Both the position numbers and the translations under genes were made by a program. Shown here one piece after another: positions 1 to 10,296 of a DNA stretch of 64,000 bases. The stretch lies in contig NZ_JBDJAC010000005.1 of the NCBI RefSeq assembly GCF_039652615.1, positions 186,001-250,000 of the forward strand. Reading direction: 5' to 3'. Position 1 is the first letter of the stretch. Each line of letters starts with the position of its first letter. The DNA is from Fulvimarina sp039652615. Its GTDB lineage: Bacteria > Pseudomonadota > Alphaproteobacteria > Rhizobiales > Rhizobiaceae. The notes beneath the pieces are model-generated. The model had not been told where the DNA came from, did no database searches, and worked only from the letters and a program-made list of their open reading frames with translations.

Positions 1-1273
<1,273 letters not shown>

Positions 1274-1339
1274 GGGCCTTCCCGTTATCGTGAGACGCGC
1301 GGTGATGCCAGTCAAAAAACTGGACGCGTCTCTTATTCA

Positions 1340-1371
1340 CAAACAAAACGGGGCGCCAAAGGCACCCCGTC
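1340..1371 (-). terminator. Rho-independent terminator of secG
   Basis: On the minus strand a 10-bp stem (ACGGGGTGCC pairing with GGCGCCCCGT through one G-U pair, loop TTT) is followed by a T-rich run, TTTTGTTTG. It sits about 40 bases after the secG stop and before pyrG. This is the expected shape and position of an intrinsic terminator. Confidence 0.85.
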
Positions 1372-1410
1372 GGGTCTCGTCGCGTTCGTAAAAGCGTTAT
1401 AGCCCAGGCC

Positions 1411-2193
1411 TTACTGGCCTGTCTGGCTCTCGCCCTGCTGGTCGGCCTGAGCCTCGCCCTGCGCATTTCCGCCCGAGAGCGGCTGATCCGGCGCCTGTTC
1501 GACAGCCGAGCGATCCTCGACTGGCGGAATGGGGGCCGGGTCGGCCGCATTCGGCGCGCTCTCGCCGGGATTGGCCGGAATTACGCCGGCATCGTTCGAT
1601 GTATCAGTGCCATTGCCCGATTGCGCGGGCTGGTCGAGCAACAAGCTGTTGTCGGCACCGGTCGCACTGGCCGGCGATTCGTTTGCCGGAGCCTCGGTCT
1701 GAGACGATGGCGTCGACGATGCGCCGGACGCGCCACCCGACGCACCTGGGATCAGAGACTGCGATTCGGTCTGCGCAGCACCGGATGTGTTTCCGGCGGC
1801 ACCGCTATCGGCCGGAGCCTCGCTGCCGGCAGCGCCGGCATCACCCGAGGCAGCACCATTGGCCCCGCCATTGTCGCCAGGCAGGCCACCCAGCTGATCG
1901 AGCAGGCTGCCGCCATCGGTCGACTGGCCCTGGCCGGACGGAAGCTGATCGAGAATATCGGTCGGCTGGGAGCTGTAGCGGGCAAGGATGCCGAGGGTCA
2001 GCGAGGTGACGAAAAAGCCCGCGGCGAGAATACCCGTCGTCTTGGTCAGCGCATTCGCCGCGCCGCGTGCGGACATCATGCCACCACCGCCGCCGCCGAT
2101 GCCGAGAGCACCGCCTTCCGAGCGCTGGAGGAGCACCACCACGACGAGCGCGACGACGATCATCAGGTGGACGACGATAAGGATGGTTTCCAT
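1411..2193 (-). CDS. secG: Preprotein translocase subunit SecG with long low-complexity tail
   Basis: SecG is the small accessory subunit of the SecYEG protein-export channel in the inner membrane. The first ~72 residues are a normal SecG: a membrane segment at about 3-22, the conserved LLQRSEGGALG stretch, a glycine run, and a second membrane segment at about 53-70. Most SecG proteins end soon after, at about 75-130 residues. This one runs on to 260 residues with a tail rich in Gly, Ala, Ser, Gln, Pro, Asp and Glu, containing loosely repeated LLDQL-type units. Because both SecG termini face the periplasm in the studied case (E. coli), the tail is inferred to be periplasmic. The start is the first ATG giving the canonical N-terminus. 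Confidence 0.93.
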   Translation of the reverse strand: METILIVVHLMIVVALVVVVLLQRSEGGALGIGGGGGGMMSARGAANALTKTTGILAAGFFVTSLTLGILARYSSQPTDILDQLPSGQGQSTDGGSLLDQLGGLPGDNGGANGAASGDAGAAGSEAPADSGAAGNTSGAAQTESQSLIPGASGGASGASSTPSSQTEAPANESPASATGADNSLLLDQPAQSGNGTDTSNDAGVIPANPGESAPNAADPAPIPPVEDRSAVEQAPDQPLSGGNAQGEAQADQQGESQTGQ

Positions 2194-2257
2194 GAATGTT
2201 CCAGGACGCGCTGCGCAGTCTTACGTGAATGGCGCGCCTTCTATAGAAAATGGCTTG

Positions 2258-3067
2258 TTATTCCAAGCCGATTTCAAGGTCAGAAAAGTCGGGTTCGAAT
2301 GGATCGCGACCATCGGGCCGCGCCGCTGCCTCGCATATCGCAATAAAATCCGCCGCCTTCAAGCTCGCCCCGCCAACTAGCGCGCCATTGACGTTCTCGG
2401 TGTGCATCAGCTCGAAGGCGTTGTCGGGCTTCACCGACCCGCCGTAAAGAATGCGAATGGCCGATCCGGTCTGGCTCCCAAAGCGCTGTATCAGGGTCTT
2501 GCGGATGAAGGCATGGGCTTCGGCGACATCTTCGGACGTCGCCGTTCGGCCGGTGCCGATCGCCCAGATCGGTTCATAGGCGACGACCAGATTATCGGCC
2601 TCGACGCCATCAGGAAGCGATCCGGCAAGCTGCTCGCCGAGACGATCGAGTGTCCGGCCCTCGTCGCGCTCTTCCTGGCTTTCTCCGATGCAGGCGATCG
2701 CGACGAGTTTCGCCCGCCAGGCCGCCTTCACCTTGGCGCGAACCATCTCGTCGCTTTCGCCGTGGTCGCCGCGACGCTCCGAGTGACCGACGATCACATA
2801 GGAAGCACCGACATCCTTCAGCATTTCGGCCGCGATATCACCCGTATGGGCACCACTGACTTCGGCGTGGCAGTCCTGCCCGCCCACCTTCGCGGCGTTG
2901 TGCAGAATACCGCGGCTTGCCGAAAGCATGGTTGCCGGCGGGCAGACGACCACATCCGTGCCCTCCGTCCGGCCGTCCTTGATCGCATCCGCGATCCCCT
3001 TCAGCTCGGTGAGGGATCTGAGGGTGCCATTCATCTTCCAATTGCCGGCAATCAGTGGCGTCGTCAT
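2258..3067 (-). CDS. tpiA: Triosephosphate isomerase
   Basis: Interconverts dihydroxyacetone phosphate and glyceraldehyde 3-phosphate in central carbon metabolism. The 269-residue protein has the N-terminal AGNWKMN motif with the substrate-binding Asn and Lys, the catalytic histidine in VIVGHSERR and the catalytic glutamate in AYEPIWAIGTG. The reading frame is open for another 54 codons upstream, but the ATG at 3067 gives the family's normal N-terminus and is preceded by the purine-rich AGGGG. It lies upstream of secG on the same strand and is divergent from ppiD. Confidence 0.97.
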   Translation of the reverse strand: MTTPLIAGNWKMNGTLRSLTELKGIADAIKDGRTEGTDVVVCPPATMLSASRGILHNAAKVGGQDCHAEVSGAHTGDIAAEMLKDVGASYVIVGHSERRGDHGESDEMVRAKVKAAWRAKLVAIACIGESQEERDEGRTLDRLGEQLAGSLPDGVEADNLVVAYEPIWAIGTGRTATSEDVAEAHAFIRKTLIQRFGSQTGSAIRILYGGSVKPDNAFELMHTENVNGALVGGASLKAADFIAICEAAARPDGRDPFEPDFSDLEIGLE

Positions 3068-3238
3068 ATTTACCCCTTCAGGGACCGATAAATCTCTCAA
3101 CTCGGTTCTGGAACTACCGCCTGGGAAAGCCGAAATCAATCGGCAGCCGGTGCCTTGCGCCGGTCGAGCCTTGTTTCCTAATAAGAACCCGGATACGCCG
3201 CCCCGCAAGAAGAGCGGCTGGATATTCAAGGGAGTGAC
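3068..3238. promoter_or_regulatory. Divergent promoter region of tpiA and ppiD
   Basis: This 171-base gap separates two divergently transcribed genes and must hold both promoters. I could not pick out convincing -35/-10 pairs or a named operator. The sequence GGGAGTG just before base 3239 is a plausible ribosome binding site for ppiD. Confidence 0.4.
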
Positions 3239-5128
3239 ATGCTCAATTCGCTAAGAAAAGCGACGACCGGCTGGACTGCCAAGATCCTGCTCAGCCTTCT
3301 CGTGTTGAGTTTTGCGGTCTGGGGCATCGGCGATGTCTTCCGGGGCGGCAATCAGGATGCCGTCCTCAGCGTCGGCAAGACCGATGTGCCGCTGCCCGAA
3401 TACGCCCTCACCTATAATCAGGTGAGCTCAGGCATCACCCGGCAGCTCGGGCGTGAGCTGACACCGGAAGAGGCCTCGGCCTTCGGGATCGATCAGGCCG
3501 TACTCTCTCAGCTGGTCTCCGGCGCTGTCCTGACCGAACAGGCGCGCGATATCGGCCTCGGGATCTCGGATGAACGGCTTGCGCGGATTATCGCGGACGA
3601 TCCGAGTTTTCAGGATGCCTCGGGCAATTTCTCCCGCTCGCTGTTCCGCAATCTCCTGAACCAGATCCGCCTGCGCGAGTCCGATTATATCGCGTATCAG
3701 GAAGATTCCGCGATGCGCACGCAGATCGTCGATGCGGTGAGCAACGGCATTACCCTTCCCAAGGCCTACGAAGAAGCGCTCGGTCTCTTCAATGGCGAGC
3801 GGCGCAATGTCAGCTATATCTCGGTCGGACCGGGTGCCCTCGAGAGCGAACCACAACCAAGCGACGAAGAGCTTCAGGCCTATTTCGAGGAACACAAGGC
3901 CAATTACGCTGCGCCGGAATTTCGCGGCCTTCAGGTTGCGCGGCTGACGCGTGAGACGATCGCAGACGAAAGCGCGGTCACGGACGAGCAGATCGCCGCC
4001 GATTACGAGCAGTATCAAAGCCGCTACGGCGAACCGGAGCGGCGGCAGGTCAGCCAGATCGTGTTCTCCGATCGGGCGGCGGCTGATGAAGCGGCTCAAA
4101 AACTCGCTGGCGGGGCGACTTTCGAGAATGTCGCACGTGCTGCCGGCAAGAACCCGGGCGATACCGCGATCGGTCTCGTCACCGAAGAGGATATTCCAGA
4201 CCCCGATATTCGTCAGGCAGCGTTTTCGCTGGATAGCGGACAGACCTCGGACGTCATCGACGGCCGCTTCGGCCCCACGATCGTTCGGGTGTCCGAAATT
4301 CAGGAAGCAAGGGTGACGCCGCTCGAAGAGGTTGCGGACGATATTCGCCGCGATCTTGCGCTCAACAATGCAAGCGATGCCCTGAATACGGCCTACCAGA
4401 CCTACGAGGATTCACGCGCAGGCGGGGCGAGCTTCGAGGAAGCGACCCAGGAGGCAGGCCTTACCGTCGAAACCTACAAGGCGGTTGACCGCCAGGGGCG
4501 CGATCCATCCGGTGCACCGGTCACAGCCCTGTCGGGAGAGAACGAACTCCTCACGGAAGCCTTCCAGAGCGAACCCGGCTTCGATAATATTCCGCTCACG
4601 ACCGATGACGGTGGCTATCTCTTCTTCGATGTGACGGACGTCCAGCCGGCGCGCGACAGAACCCTCGACGAAGTGCGTCAGCAGGTCGTCAACGACTGGA
4701 CGCAGGCTGAAACCCTGCGCCTTGTCGAAGAACGGGCTCAGGCGCTTGCGGACGAGGTCCGAAGTGGCAAATCGCTTCAGGGCGTCGCTGAGGAAAACGG
4801 TCTTCAAGTGCAGAGCGCGATGGGCATCACGCGCCAGAGCGGCGCGGGCGAGATCGGCGCGCAGGCGAGCCAGGCGGCCTTTTCCGGCGGCAAGGGCACG
4901 ATCGAAGCCGCTAAGGGTCGGGGCGCGCTCGAACAGGTCGTGCTGCAGATCGACGAGGTGGCACCGCCGGCCTCGCCGCTCGACAACGTCAACCAGACGC
5001 AGATCGGACAGGTGCAGTCCGGGCTCACCAACGATCTGGTCCAGAGCTACGTAACGCGGGTCCAGAAGGATTATCCGCTTGAAATCTATCCGAACGGGAT
5101 CGAGAACGCCAAGAGCCTGCTGCGATGA
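3239..5128 (+). CDS. ppiD: Membrane-anchored peptidyl-prolyl isomerase PpiD/SurA-type chaperone
   Basis: A periplasmic folding factor anchored in the inner membrane, thought in the studied relatives to help proteins leaving the Sec channel. The 629 residues begin with one uncleaved membrane anchor (about 15-36, ILLSLLVLSFAVWGIGDVF). A SurA_N-like helical chaperone domain follows, then a parvulin-type PpiC domain at roughly 260-360 (ERRQVSQIVF begins it), and a long C-terminal chaperone region. Its stop overlaps the trpD start by 4 bases, an arrangement common in rhizobia that suggests co-transcription with trpDC-moaC-moeA. Confidence 0.9.
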   Translation: MLNSLRKATTGWTAKILLSLLVLSFAVWGIGDVFRGGNQDAVLSVGKTDVPLPEYALTYNQVSSGITRQLGRELTPEEASAFGIDQAVLSQLVSGAVLTEQARDIGLGISDERLARIIADDPSFQDASGNFSRSLFRNLLNQIRLRESDYIAYQEDSAMRTQIVDAVSNGITLPKAYEEALGLFNGERRNVSYISVGPGALESEPQPSDEELQAYFEEHKANYAAPEFRGLQVARLTRETIADESAVTDEQIAADYEQYQSRYGEPERRQVSQIVFSDRAAADEAAQKLAGGATFENVARAAGKNPGDTAIGLVTEEDIPDPDIRQAAFSLDSGQTSDVIDGRFGPTIVRVSEIQEARVTPLEEVADDIRRDLALNNASDALNTAYQTYEDSRAGGASFEEATQEAGLTVETYKAVDRQGRDPSGAPVTALSGENELLTEAFQSEPGFDNIPLTTDDGGYLFFDVTDVQPARDRTLDEVRQQVVNDWTQAETLRLVEERAQALADEVRSGKSLQGVAEENGLQVQSAMGITRQSGAGEIGAQASQAAFSGGKGTIEAAKGRGALEQVVLQIDEVAPPASPLDNVNQTQIGQVQSGLTNDLVQSYVTRVQKDYPLEIYPNGIENAKSLLR

Positions 5129-6156
5129 GCGAACGGATCAAACCCTATCTCGCCAAGGTTGCGAGCGGAAAGGCGCTGACGCGCTCGGAAGCTGAAACTG
5201 CCTTTTCGATCCTGATGTCGGGCGAAGCGACGCCGTCGCAGATCGGCGGTCTCCTGATGGCGTTGAGGGTCCGCGGCGAAAGCGTCGACGAGATCGCCGG
5301 CGCGGTTTCGGCCATGCGGGCGAACATGACCCGCGTCGAAGCTCCCGAAGGAACAGTCGATATCGTCGGAACCGGCGGCGACAATTCCGGCACCGTCAAC
5401 ATCTCGACGGCCTCGGCCTTCGTCATCGCGGGCTGCGGCGTGCCGGTCGCCAAACACGGCAATCGCGCCCTCTCCTCGCGCTCCGGCGCTGCGGACGTGC
5501 TGGCGGCCCTCGGCGTCGACATCGACCTGAAGCCGGACCAGCTCTCCGACGTCATCAAGGAAGCGGGTCTCGCCTTCCTCTTCGCACCGAACCACCATGC
5601 CGCGATGCGTCATGTGGGGCCGACCCGCAAGGAGCTCGGAACGCGGACCATGTTCAACATTCTCGGGCCGATGACCAATCCGGCGGGCGTCACGCGCCTG
5701 CTGATCGGCGTTTTCGGGCCCGAATGGATCGAGCCCATGGCTCTGACGCTGCGCGAACTCGGCACGGAACGTGCCTGGGTCGTCCATGGTGACGGTCTCG
5801 ACGAGATGACGACAACCGGCGAAACCCAGGTGGCCGAACTGATCAACGGCGAAATCCGGACCTTTACGGTCAAACCCGAAGATGTCGGACTGAAGGTCGC
5901 CCATCTGTCCGAAATTCGCGGCGGCGAGGCTGCGGACAACGCGCTGCGGCTGTCGGCACTTCTTTCGGGCGAAGCCGGCGCCTATCGCGATATCGTCTGC
6001 CTGAATTCGGGCGGCGCGCTGGTGGTAGCGGGCAAGGCCGGCGACCTCAAAGAGGGCGTGCGGATGGCCCAGAACGCAATCGACGAGGGACAGGCCCAGG
6101 CCGCTCTCGACAGGCTGGTCAGCGTGACCCAGCGCCTTGGGAAAAATACATCATGA
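5125..6156 (+). CDS. trpD: Anthranilate phosphoribosyltransferase
   Basis: Second committed step of tryptophan synthesis: transfers phosphoribose from PRPP to anthranilate. The 343-residue protein has the PRPP-binding motif GTGGDNSGTVNIST and the anthranilate/PRPP-binding KHGNRALSSRSGAADVL segment. An ATGA overlap couples it to ppiD upstream and another to trpC downstream. Confidence 0.97.
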   Translation: MSERIKPYLAKVASGKALTRSEAETAFSILMSGEATPSQIGGLLMALRVRGESVDEIAGAVSAMRANMTRVEAPEGTVDIVGTGGDNSGTVNISTASAFVIAGCGVPVAKHGNRALSSRSGAADVLAALGVDIDLKPDQLSDVIKEAGLAFLFAPNHHAAMRHVGPTRKELGTRTMFNILGPMTNPAGVTRLLIGVFGPEWIEPMALTLRELGTERAWVVHGDGLDEMTTTGETQVAELINGEIRTFTVKPEDVGLKVAHLSEIRGGEAADNALRLSALLSGEAGAYRDIVCLNSGGALVVAGKAGDLKEGVRMAQNAIDEGQAQAALDRLVSVTQRLGKNTS

Positions 6157-6983
6157 GTGATACCCAGCCCGCCATCGACATTCTGAGCCGCATCGAAGCC
6201 TATAAGCGCGATGAGATCGCCGCGGCGAAATCGCGGACAGGTATCGACGAGCTCGAGCGCCTGGCGGCGGACGCAGGCCCGCCGCGGGGCTTTCTCGAAG
6301 CGATCCGCAATCGCACGGAGACCGGCGGTCTTGCGCTGATTGCCGAAGTGAAGAAGGCAAGCCCCTCCAAGGGGGTCATCCGCGACGACTTCGATCCGGT
6401 AGCGATCGCGAAAGACTATGAGCGGGGCGGCGCGGCCTGCCTTTCTATCCTCACCGACGAACCGAGCTTCATGGGAAGCCTGCAGTTCCTGAAGGATGCG
6501 CGTGAGGCGACGCAATTGCCGGCGCTGCGCAAGGACTTCATGTTCGACACCTATCAGGTCGCCGAAGCGCGGGCCTGGGGCGCCGATGCGATCCTCGTCA
6601 TCATGGCGGCGGTGGACGATGCAACAGCGCTTGCGCTGGAAGACGCCGCGATCGCCTATGGCATGGATGTTCTGGTGGAAGTTCATGACGAGGCCGAGAC
6701 GGAACGCGCCCTGAAGCTGCGATCGCCGCTGATCGGGATCAACAACCGCAATTTGCGCACCTTCGAGACGAGTCTCGCAACGGCCGAAACCCTGGCCGCG
6801 ATGATTCCGGACGACCGGACCATCGTCGGCGAAAGCGGCATCTTCACCTATGCCGATTGCCTGCGGCTTTGCGATCGCGGCATTCGGAGCTTCCTTGTCG
6901 GCGAGAGCCTGATGCGACAAGACGATGTCGAGGCCGCGACGCGTGTGCTCCTCGGCGAACATCGTCCGGACATGCCCCATTGA
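6153..6983 (+). CDS. trpC: Indole-3-glycerol phosphate synthase
   Basis: Closes the indole ring of tryptophan from 1-(2-carboxyphenylamino)-deoxyribulose phosphate. The 276-residue TIM barrel shows the AEVKKASPSKG catalytic lysine motif, ALRKDFMFD, GINNRNLRTF and the phosphate-binding VGESGI loop. It is a stand-alone enzyme without a fused TrpF domain. It overlaps trpD by 4 bases and moaC by 4 bases. Confidence 0.97.
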   Translation: MSDTQPAIDILSRIEAYKRDEIAAAKSRTGIDELERLAADAGPPRGFLEAIRNRTETGGLALIAEVKKASPSKGVIRDDFDPVAIAKDYERGGAACLSILTDEPSFMGSLQFLKDAREATQLPALRKDFMFDTYQVAEARAWGADAILVIMAAVDDATALALEDAAIAYGMDVLVEVHDEAETERALKLRSPLIGINNRNLRTFETSLATAETLAAMIPDDRTIVGESGIFTYADCLRLCDRGIRSFLVGESLMRQDDVEAATRVLLGEHRPDMPH

Positions 6984-7501
6984 GCGATGAGAACCGACAG
7001 GCCGGCAACCGGCTGACCCATCTCGACGAGACCGGCTCGGCCTCCATGGTGGATGTGGGCGACAAGGCGGAGACCGTTCGGGTCGCAACGGCGGAGGGCT
7101 TCGTGCGCATGAAGCCCGAGACGTTGTCGCTGATCCGCGACGGCCAGGCCAAGAAGGGCGATGTCGTGGGCATTGCGCGGATCGCCGGCATCATGGCCGC
7201 CAAGCGCACGCACGAACTGATCCCGCTCTGCCATCCGCTTCTGTTGAACAAGATCGGCGTCGAAATCGAGTTGGACGAGGCGCTGCCCGGCCTGCGCCTC
7301 ACGGCCCTTGCCCGCGTCTCCGGCAAGACCGGCGTTGAGATGGAGGCGCTGACCGCCGTCTCCGTCGCCTGCCTCACCGTCTATGACATGGCGAAGGCCG
7401 TCGATCGCGAGATGGAGATCGGTGGCATCCGGCTTCTCACCAAGTCGGGCGGCAAGTCCGGCGATTTTCGGGCCGAGACCGAGAGGAAAGCAACCCGATG
7501 A
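6980..7501 (+). CDS. moaC: Cyclic pyranopterin monophosphate synthase MoaC (TTG start)
   Basis: Acts with MoaA in the first step of molybdenum cofactor synthesis, converting 3',8-cyclo-7,8-dihydro-GTP to cPMP. Characteristic motifs are LTHLDETGSASMVDVG near the N-terminus, the LIPLCHPL active-site region and the EMEALTAVSVACLTVYDM segment. The frame contains no ATG at the expected N-terminus. A TTG at 6980, overlapping the trpC stop as TTGA, gives a 173-residue protein of normal length beginning SDENRQAGNRLTHL, so I take it as the start. Coupling to trpC would explain the weak initiation codon. Confidence 0.92.
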   Translation: MSDENRQAGNRLTHLDETGSASMVDVGDKAETVRVATAEGFVRMKPETLSLIRDGQAKKGDVVGIARIAGIMAAKRTHELIPLCHPLLLNKIGVEIELDEALPGLRLTALARVSGKTGVEMEALTAVSVACLTVYDMAKAVDREMEIGGIRLLTKSGGKSGDFRAETERKATR

Positions 7502-8706
7502 GCCTTCTTCCCGTCGAGGACGCATACGCCCGGATCCTTTCCGGTGCAGAGCCGATCGATCGGAAGGATATCGTTCCGTTGCGAGCCGCTCGCGGCCGGG
7601 TTTTGTCGGGCGATCTCTTCGCAAGGCGGACACAACCGGGTTTCGACGCGTCGGCCATGGATGGCTATGCTGTTCGGGCCGAGGATGCGTCGGTCGGTGC
7701 AGTTCTGAATGTCGTCGGCGAGGCGGCAGCCGGACATGGCTGGAGCGGATCGATTGCCAAGGGCCAGGCGCTTCGGATCTTCACGGGCGCGCCGATGCCG
7801 GAAGGCGCGGATTCGGTTCTCATTCAGGAGGATACCGAAGCTGCCGGCGAAAGGCAGGTTCGTGTCAAGGAAGCGCCGGCGCGCGGCGACCATATTCGCA
7901 AGGCGGGTGTCGATTTTGTCGATGGGGCCCGGCTTCTGTCCGCGGGAACCCTCCTCTCGGTCGGCGCGCTCTCGCTTGCGGCGAGCGGTGGCCATCCTGA
8001 GTTGACGGTTCTGGCACGACCGAAAATCGCAATTCTTGCGACCGGCGACGAACTGGTTTTGCCCGGCGAAACCGTCGGACCGCACCAGATCGTCGCGTCC
8101 AACACCTTCGGCATTGCGGCGCTTGCGGAAGAAGCCGGCGGCGACGTTCTGAATTGCGGGATTGCGCGAGACGATCAGGACGACATCGTCGCCCATTTCG
8201 ACCATGCGCTGGACAACGGGGCAGACGTGTTCGTCACCATCGGCGGCGCCTCGGTGGGCAAGCACGATCTCGTGGGCAAGGTGTTTGCCTCGCGCGATGT
8301 CGATCTCGATTTCTGGAAGGTCGCGATGCGGCCGGGCAAACCCTTCATGGCGGGCCGCAAGGGCGCGATGCGGATCGCGGGGCTTCCCGGCAATCCGGCT
8401 TCTTCGCTTGTGGCTGCGACCCTGTTTCTGGCACCGCTCATCAGACGGCTCGCCGGCCTTCCCGATCGTCCGCTCTTCCATGATGGCTTTCTTGCCGAAG
8501 CGATGCCGCCCAATGGGGTGCGCGCCAATTTCGTGCGTGCGGTCTTCGAAGGGTTCGACGGGACAAGGCCGCGTTTGAGGCCGCTTGGAAAGCAGGATTC
8601 CTCGCTGCTCTCGGTCTATGCGAAGGCCGATGCGCTTCTCATGCGCCCCGTCGATGCGCCGGCGGGGAAGGCCGGCGATCCGTGCCGCTACATCGCGATC
8701 GACTGA
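7498..8706 (+). CDS. moeA: Molybdopterin molybdenumtransferase MoeA
   Basis: Inserts molybdenum into adenylylated molybdopterin. The 402-residue protein carries the MoeA signatures AMDGYAVRAED, TGAPMPEGAD, the ATGDEL/IGGASVG molybdopterin-binding region, PGKPFMAG and GLPGNPASS. It overlaps moaC by 4 bases and is the last gene of the ppiD-trpDC-moaC-moeA run. It converges with clpS, with only seven bases between the two stop codons. Confidence 0.96.
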   Translation: MSLLPVEDAYARILSGAEPIDRKDIVPLRAARGRVLSGDLFARRTQPGFDASAMDGYAVRAEDASVGAVLNVVGEAAAGHGWSGSIAKGQALRIFTGAPMPEGADSVLIQEDTEAAGERQVRVKEAPARGDHIRKAGVDFVDGARLLSAGTLLSVGALSLAASGGHPELTVLARPKIAILATGDELVLPGETVGPHQIVASNTFGIAALAEEAGGDVLNCGIARDDQDDIVAHFDHALDNGADVFVTIGGASVGKHDLVGKVFASRDVDLDFWKVAMRPGKPFMAGRKGAMRIAGLPGNPASSLVAATLFLAPLIRRLAGLPDRPLFHDGFLAEAMPPNGVRANFVRAVFEGFDGTRPRLRPLGKQDSSLLSVYAKADALLMRPVDAPAGKAGDPCRYIAID

Positions 8707-8713
8707 GTTTTTT

Positions 8714-9019
8714 CTACTCTTCCGGTTCGGTCGAAAAGAGCAGCGGATAGCCATGTTCCTTGGCAAGATCCGTCGCCTCGGTCGCCTTGGTCTCGGCGAC
8801 ATCGCGCGGATAGACGGAAACGACGCAGGCGCCTTTCTGATGGGCCGTCATCATGACGGTGTCGGCCTGACTGTCATTCAGACGAAAGACGGCACGCAAA
8901 ACCATGACCACGAATTCGCGCGGCGTGTAATCGTCGTTGAGCAGCAGGACCTTATAGAGTTTCGGCCGTTCGACTTTCGGCTTGACCCGGGTCTTGAGAT
9001 CGACATTGGTGTCGGCCAT
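8714..9019 (-). CDS. clpS: ATP-dependent Clp protease adaptor ClpS
   Basis: A small cytoplasmic adaptor that delivers N-degron substrates to ClpAP. The 101 residues contain the family hallmark LYKVLLLNDDYTP with its Asn-Asp-Asp substrate pocket, TPREFVV and the helix MMTAHQKGACVVSVYPRDVAETK. The N-terminal extension of ~20 residues is charged and probably flexible, as in other ClpS proteins. It converges with moeA and is divergent from the aldo/keto reductase gene. clpA is not adjacent. Confidence 0.96.
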   Translation of the reverse strand: MADTNVDLKTRVKPKVERPKLYKVLLLNDDYTPREFVVMVLRAVFRLNDSQADTVMMTAHQKGACVVSVYPRDVAETKATEATDLAKEHGYPLLFSTEPEE

Positions 9020-9198
9020 GGCGGGCTCCAGGATTTGCTTTGTTGACGGGCTTGCCGCTCCCCTATCCCTAATGACCGCTGCTTACAACGCGGCGCAGGT
9101 GCACAGCGCCTCGCTTGAACGACGCTCCGCCATACATAAGTGCGCGACACGCGGCCTTCGCCGCAACTGCAACAATCTCCGATCCCAGAGGGTCCCCC

Positions 9199-10248
9199 AT
9201 GAAGAAACGCCCGCTCGGCCGCACTGGCCTTTCCGTGTCCGAAATCTGCCTCGGCACCATGACCTTCGGTAGCCAGAACACGCAAGCGGAGGCCCATCAG
9301 CAGGCCGACAGGGCCGTGGAACGCGGCGTCGACTTTATCGATACCGCCGAGATGTATCCGACGACGCCGATGGCAAAGGAGACGGTGGGCCGTACGGAAG
9401 AATATATCGGCACATGGCTCTCCAAGCCCGGCAATCGCGAAAAGGTGGTTCTCGCCACGAAAATCACCGGCGAGGGCAATATGAAGGTCCGCGACGGTGC
9501 GCGCATCAGCCGTGAAACGATCACCGAGGCGGTCGAGGGCAGCCTGAAGCGTCTTCAGACGAACGAGATCGATCTTTATCAGCTGCACTGGCCGAACCGT
9601 GGTTCCTACCACTTCCGCAAGTCCTGGACCTTCGATCCGAGTGATCAGGATGGAGAGCGGGCCAAGGACGAGATGCTGGAGATTCTCCAAACCATCGGCG
9701 ATCTTCAGAAGGCCGGCAAGGTGAAGCATTTCGGCCTGTCGAACGATACGGCCTGGGGCACGACCCGGTTCTGTACGCTTGCCGAGGCGCATGGGCTGCC
9801 GCGCCCGGTTTCGATCCAGAACGAATACAGCCTGCTTTGCCGCTATTTCGATCTCGATATGGCCGAGACCTCGATCCACGAAGATGTCGGGCTGATGTGC
9901 TACACGCCGCTCGCGGCAGGCCTGTTGACCGGAAAATATTCGGGCGGCGCCATCCCGGATGGCTCTCGCGGCGCGATCAACGAGGGGCTCGGCGGTCGCC
10001 TGACCTCGACGGGCAATGCGATCGAGGTTGCGGACGAATATGTCGCCGTCGCCAGGAATCACGGTCTCGATCCGGCCCAGATGGCGATCGCCTTCTGCCT
10101 GACGCGTCCCTTCATGGCTTCCGTGATAATCGGCGCGACGACGATGGCGCAGCTCGACAACGCGATCGATGCGGCCGATGTGACACTGAGCGATGCAGTG
10201 CTCGACGACATTATGGCAGTCTACAAGCGCTGGCCGATCCCGATGTGA
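9199..10248 (+). CDS. Aldo/keto reductase (Tas-like)
   Basis: An NADPH-dependent oxidoreductase of the aldo/keto reductase superfamily; substrate unknown. The 349-residue barrel has the tetrad expected of the family: Asp and Tyr in DTAEMYP, Lys in LATKITG, His in YQLHWPNR. A C-terminal cofactor-binding segment is at SVIIGATTMAQL. The insert after the histidine (SYHFRKSWTFDP) resembles E. coli Tas. The frame is open further upstream, but the ATG at 9199 gives MKKRPLGRTGLSVSEICLGTMTFG, a standard start, behind a GAGGG ribosome binding site. It stands alone. Confidence 0.9.
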   Translation: MKKRPLGRTGLSVSEICLGTMTFGSQNTQAEAHQQADRAVERGVDFIDTAEMYPTTPMAKETVGRTEEYIGTWLSKPGNREKVVLATKITGEGNMKVRDGARISRETITEAVEGSLKRLQTNEIDLYQLHWPNRGSYHFRKSWTFDPSDQDGERAKDEMLEILQTIGDLQKAGKVKHFGLSNDTAWGTTRFCTLAEAHGLPRPVSIQNEYSLLCRYFDLDMAETSIHEDVGLMCYTPLAAGLLTGKYSGGAIPDGSRGAINEGLGGRLTSTGNAIEVADEYVAVARNHGLDPAQMAIAFCLTRPFMASVIIGATTMAQLDNAIDAADVTLSDAVLDDIMAVYKRWPIPM

Positions 10249-10296
10249 TGGCCAGGTCGATGATACCGTGCCCGGTTGAAACAGCCGGACGCGGTA

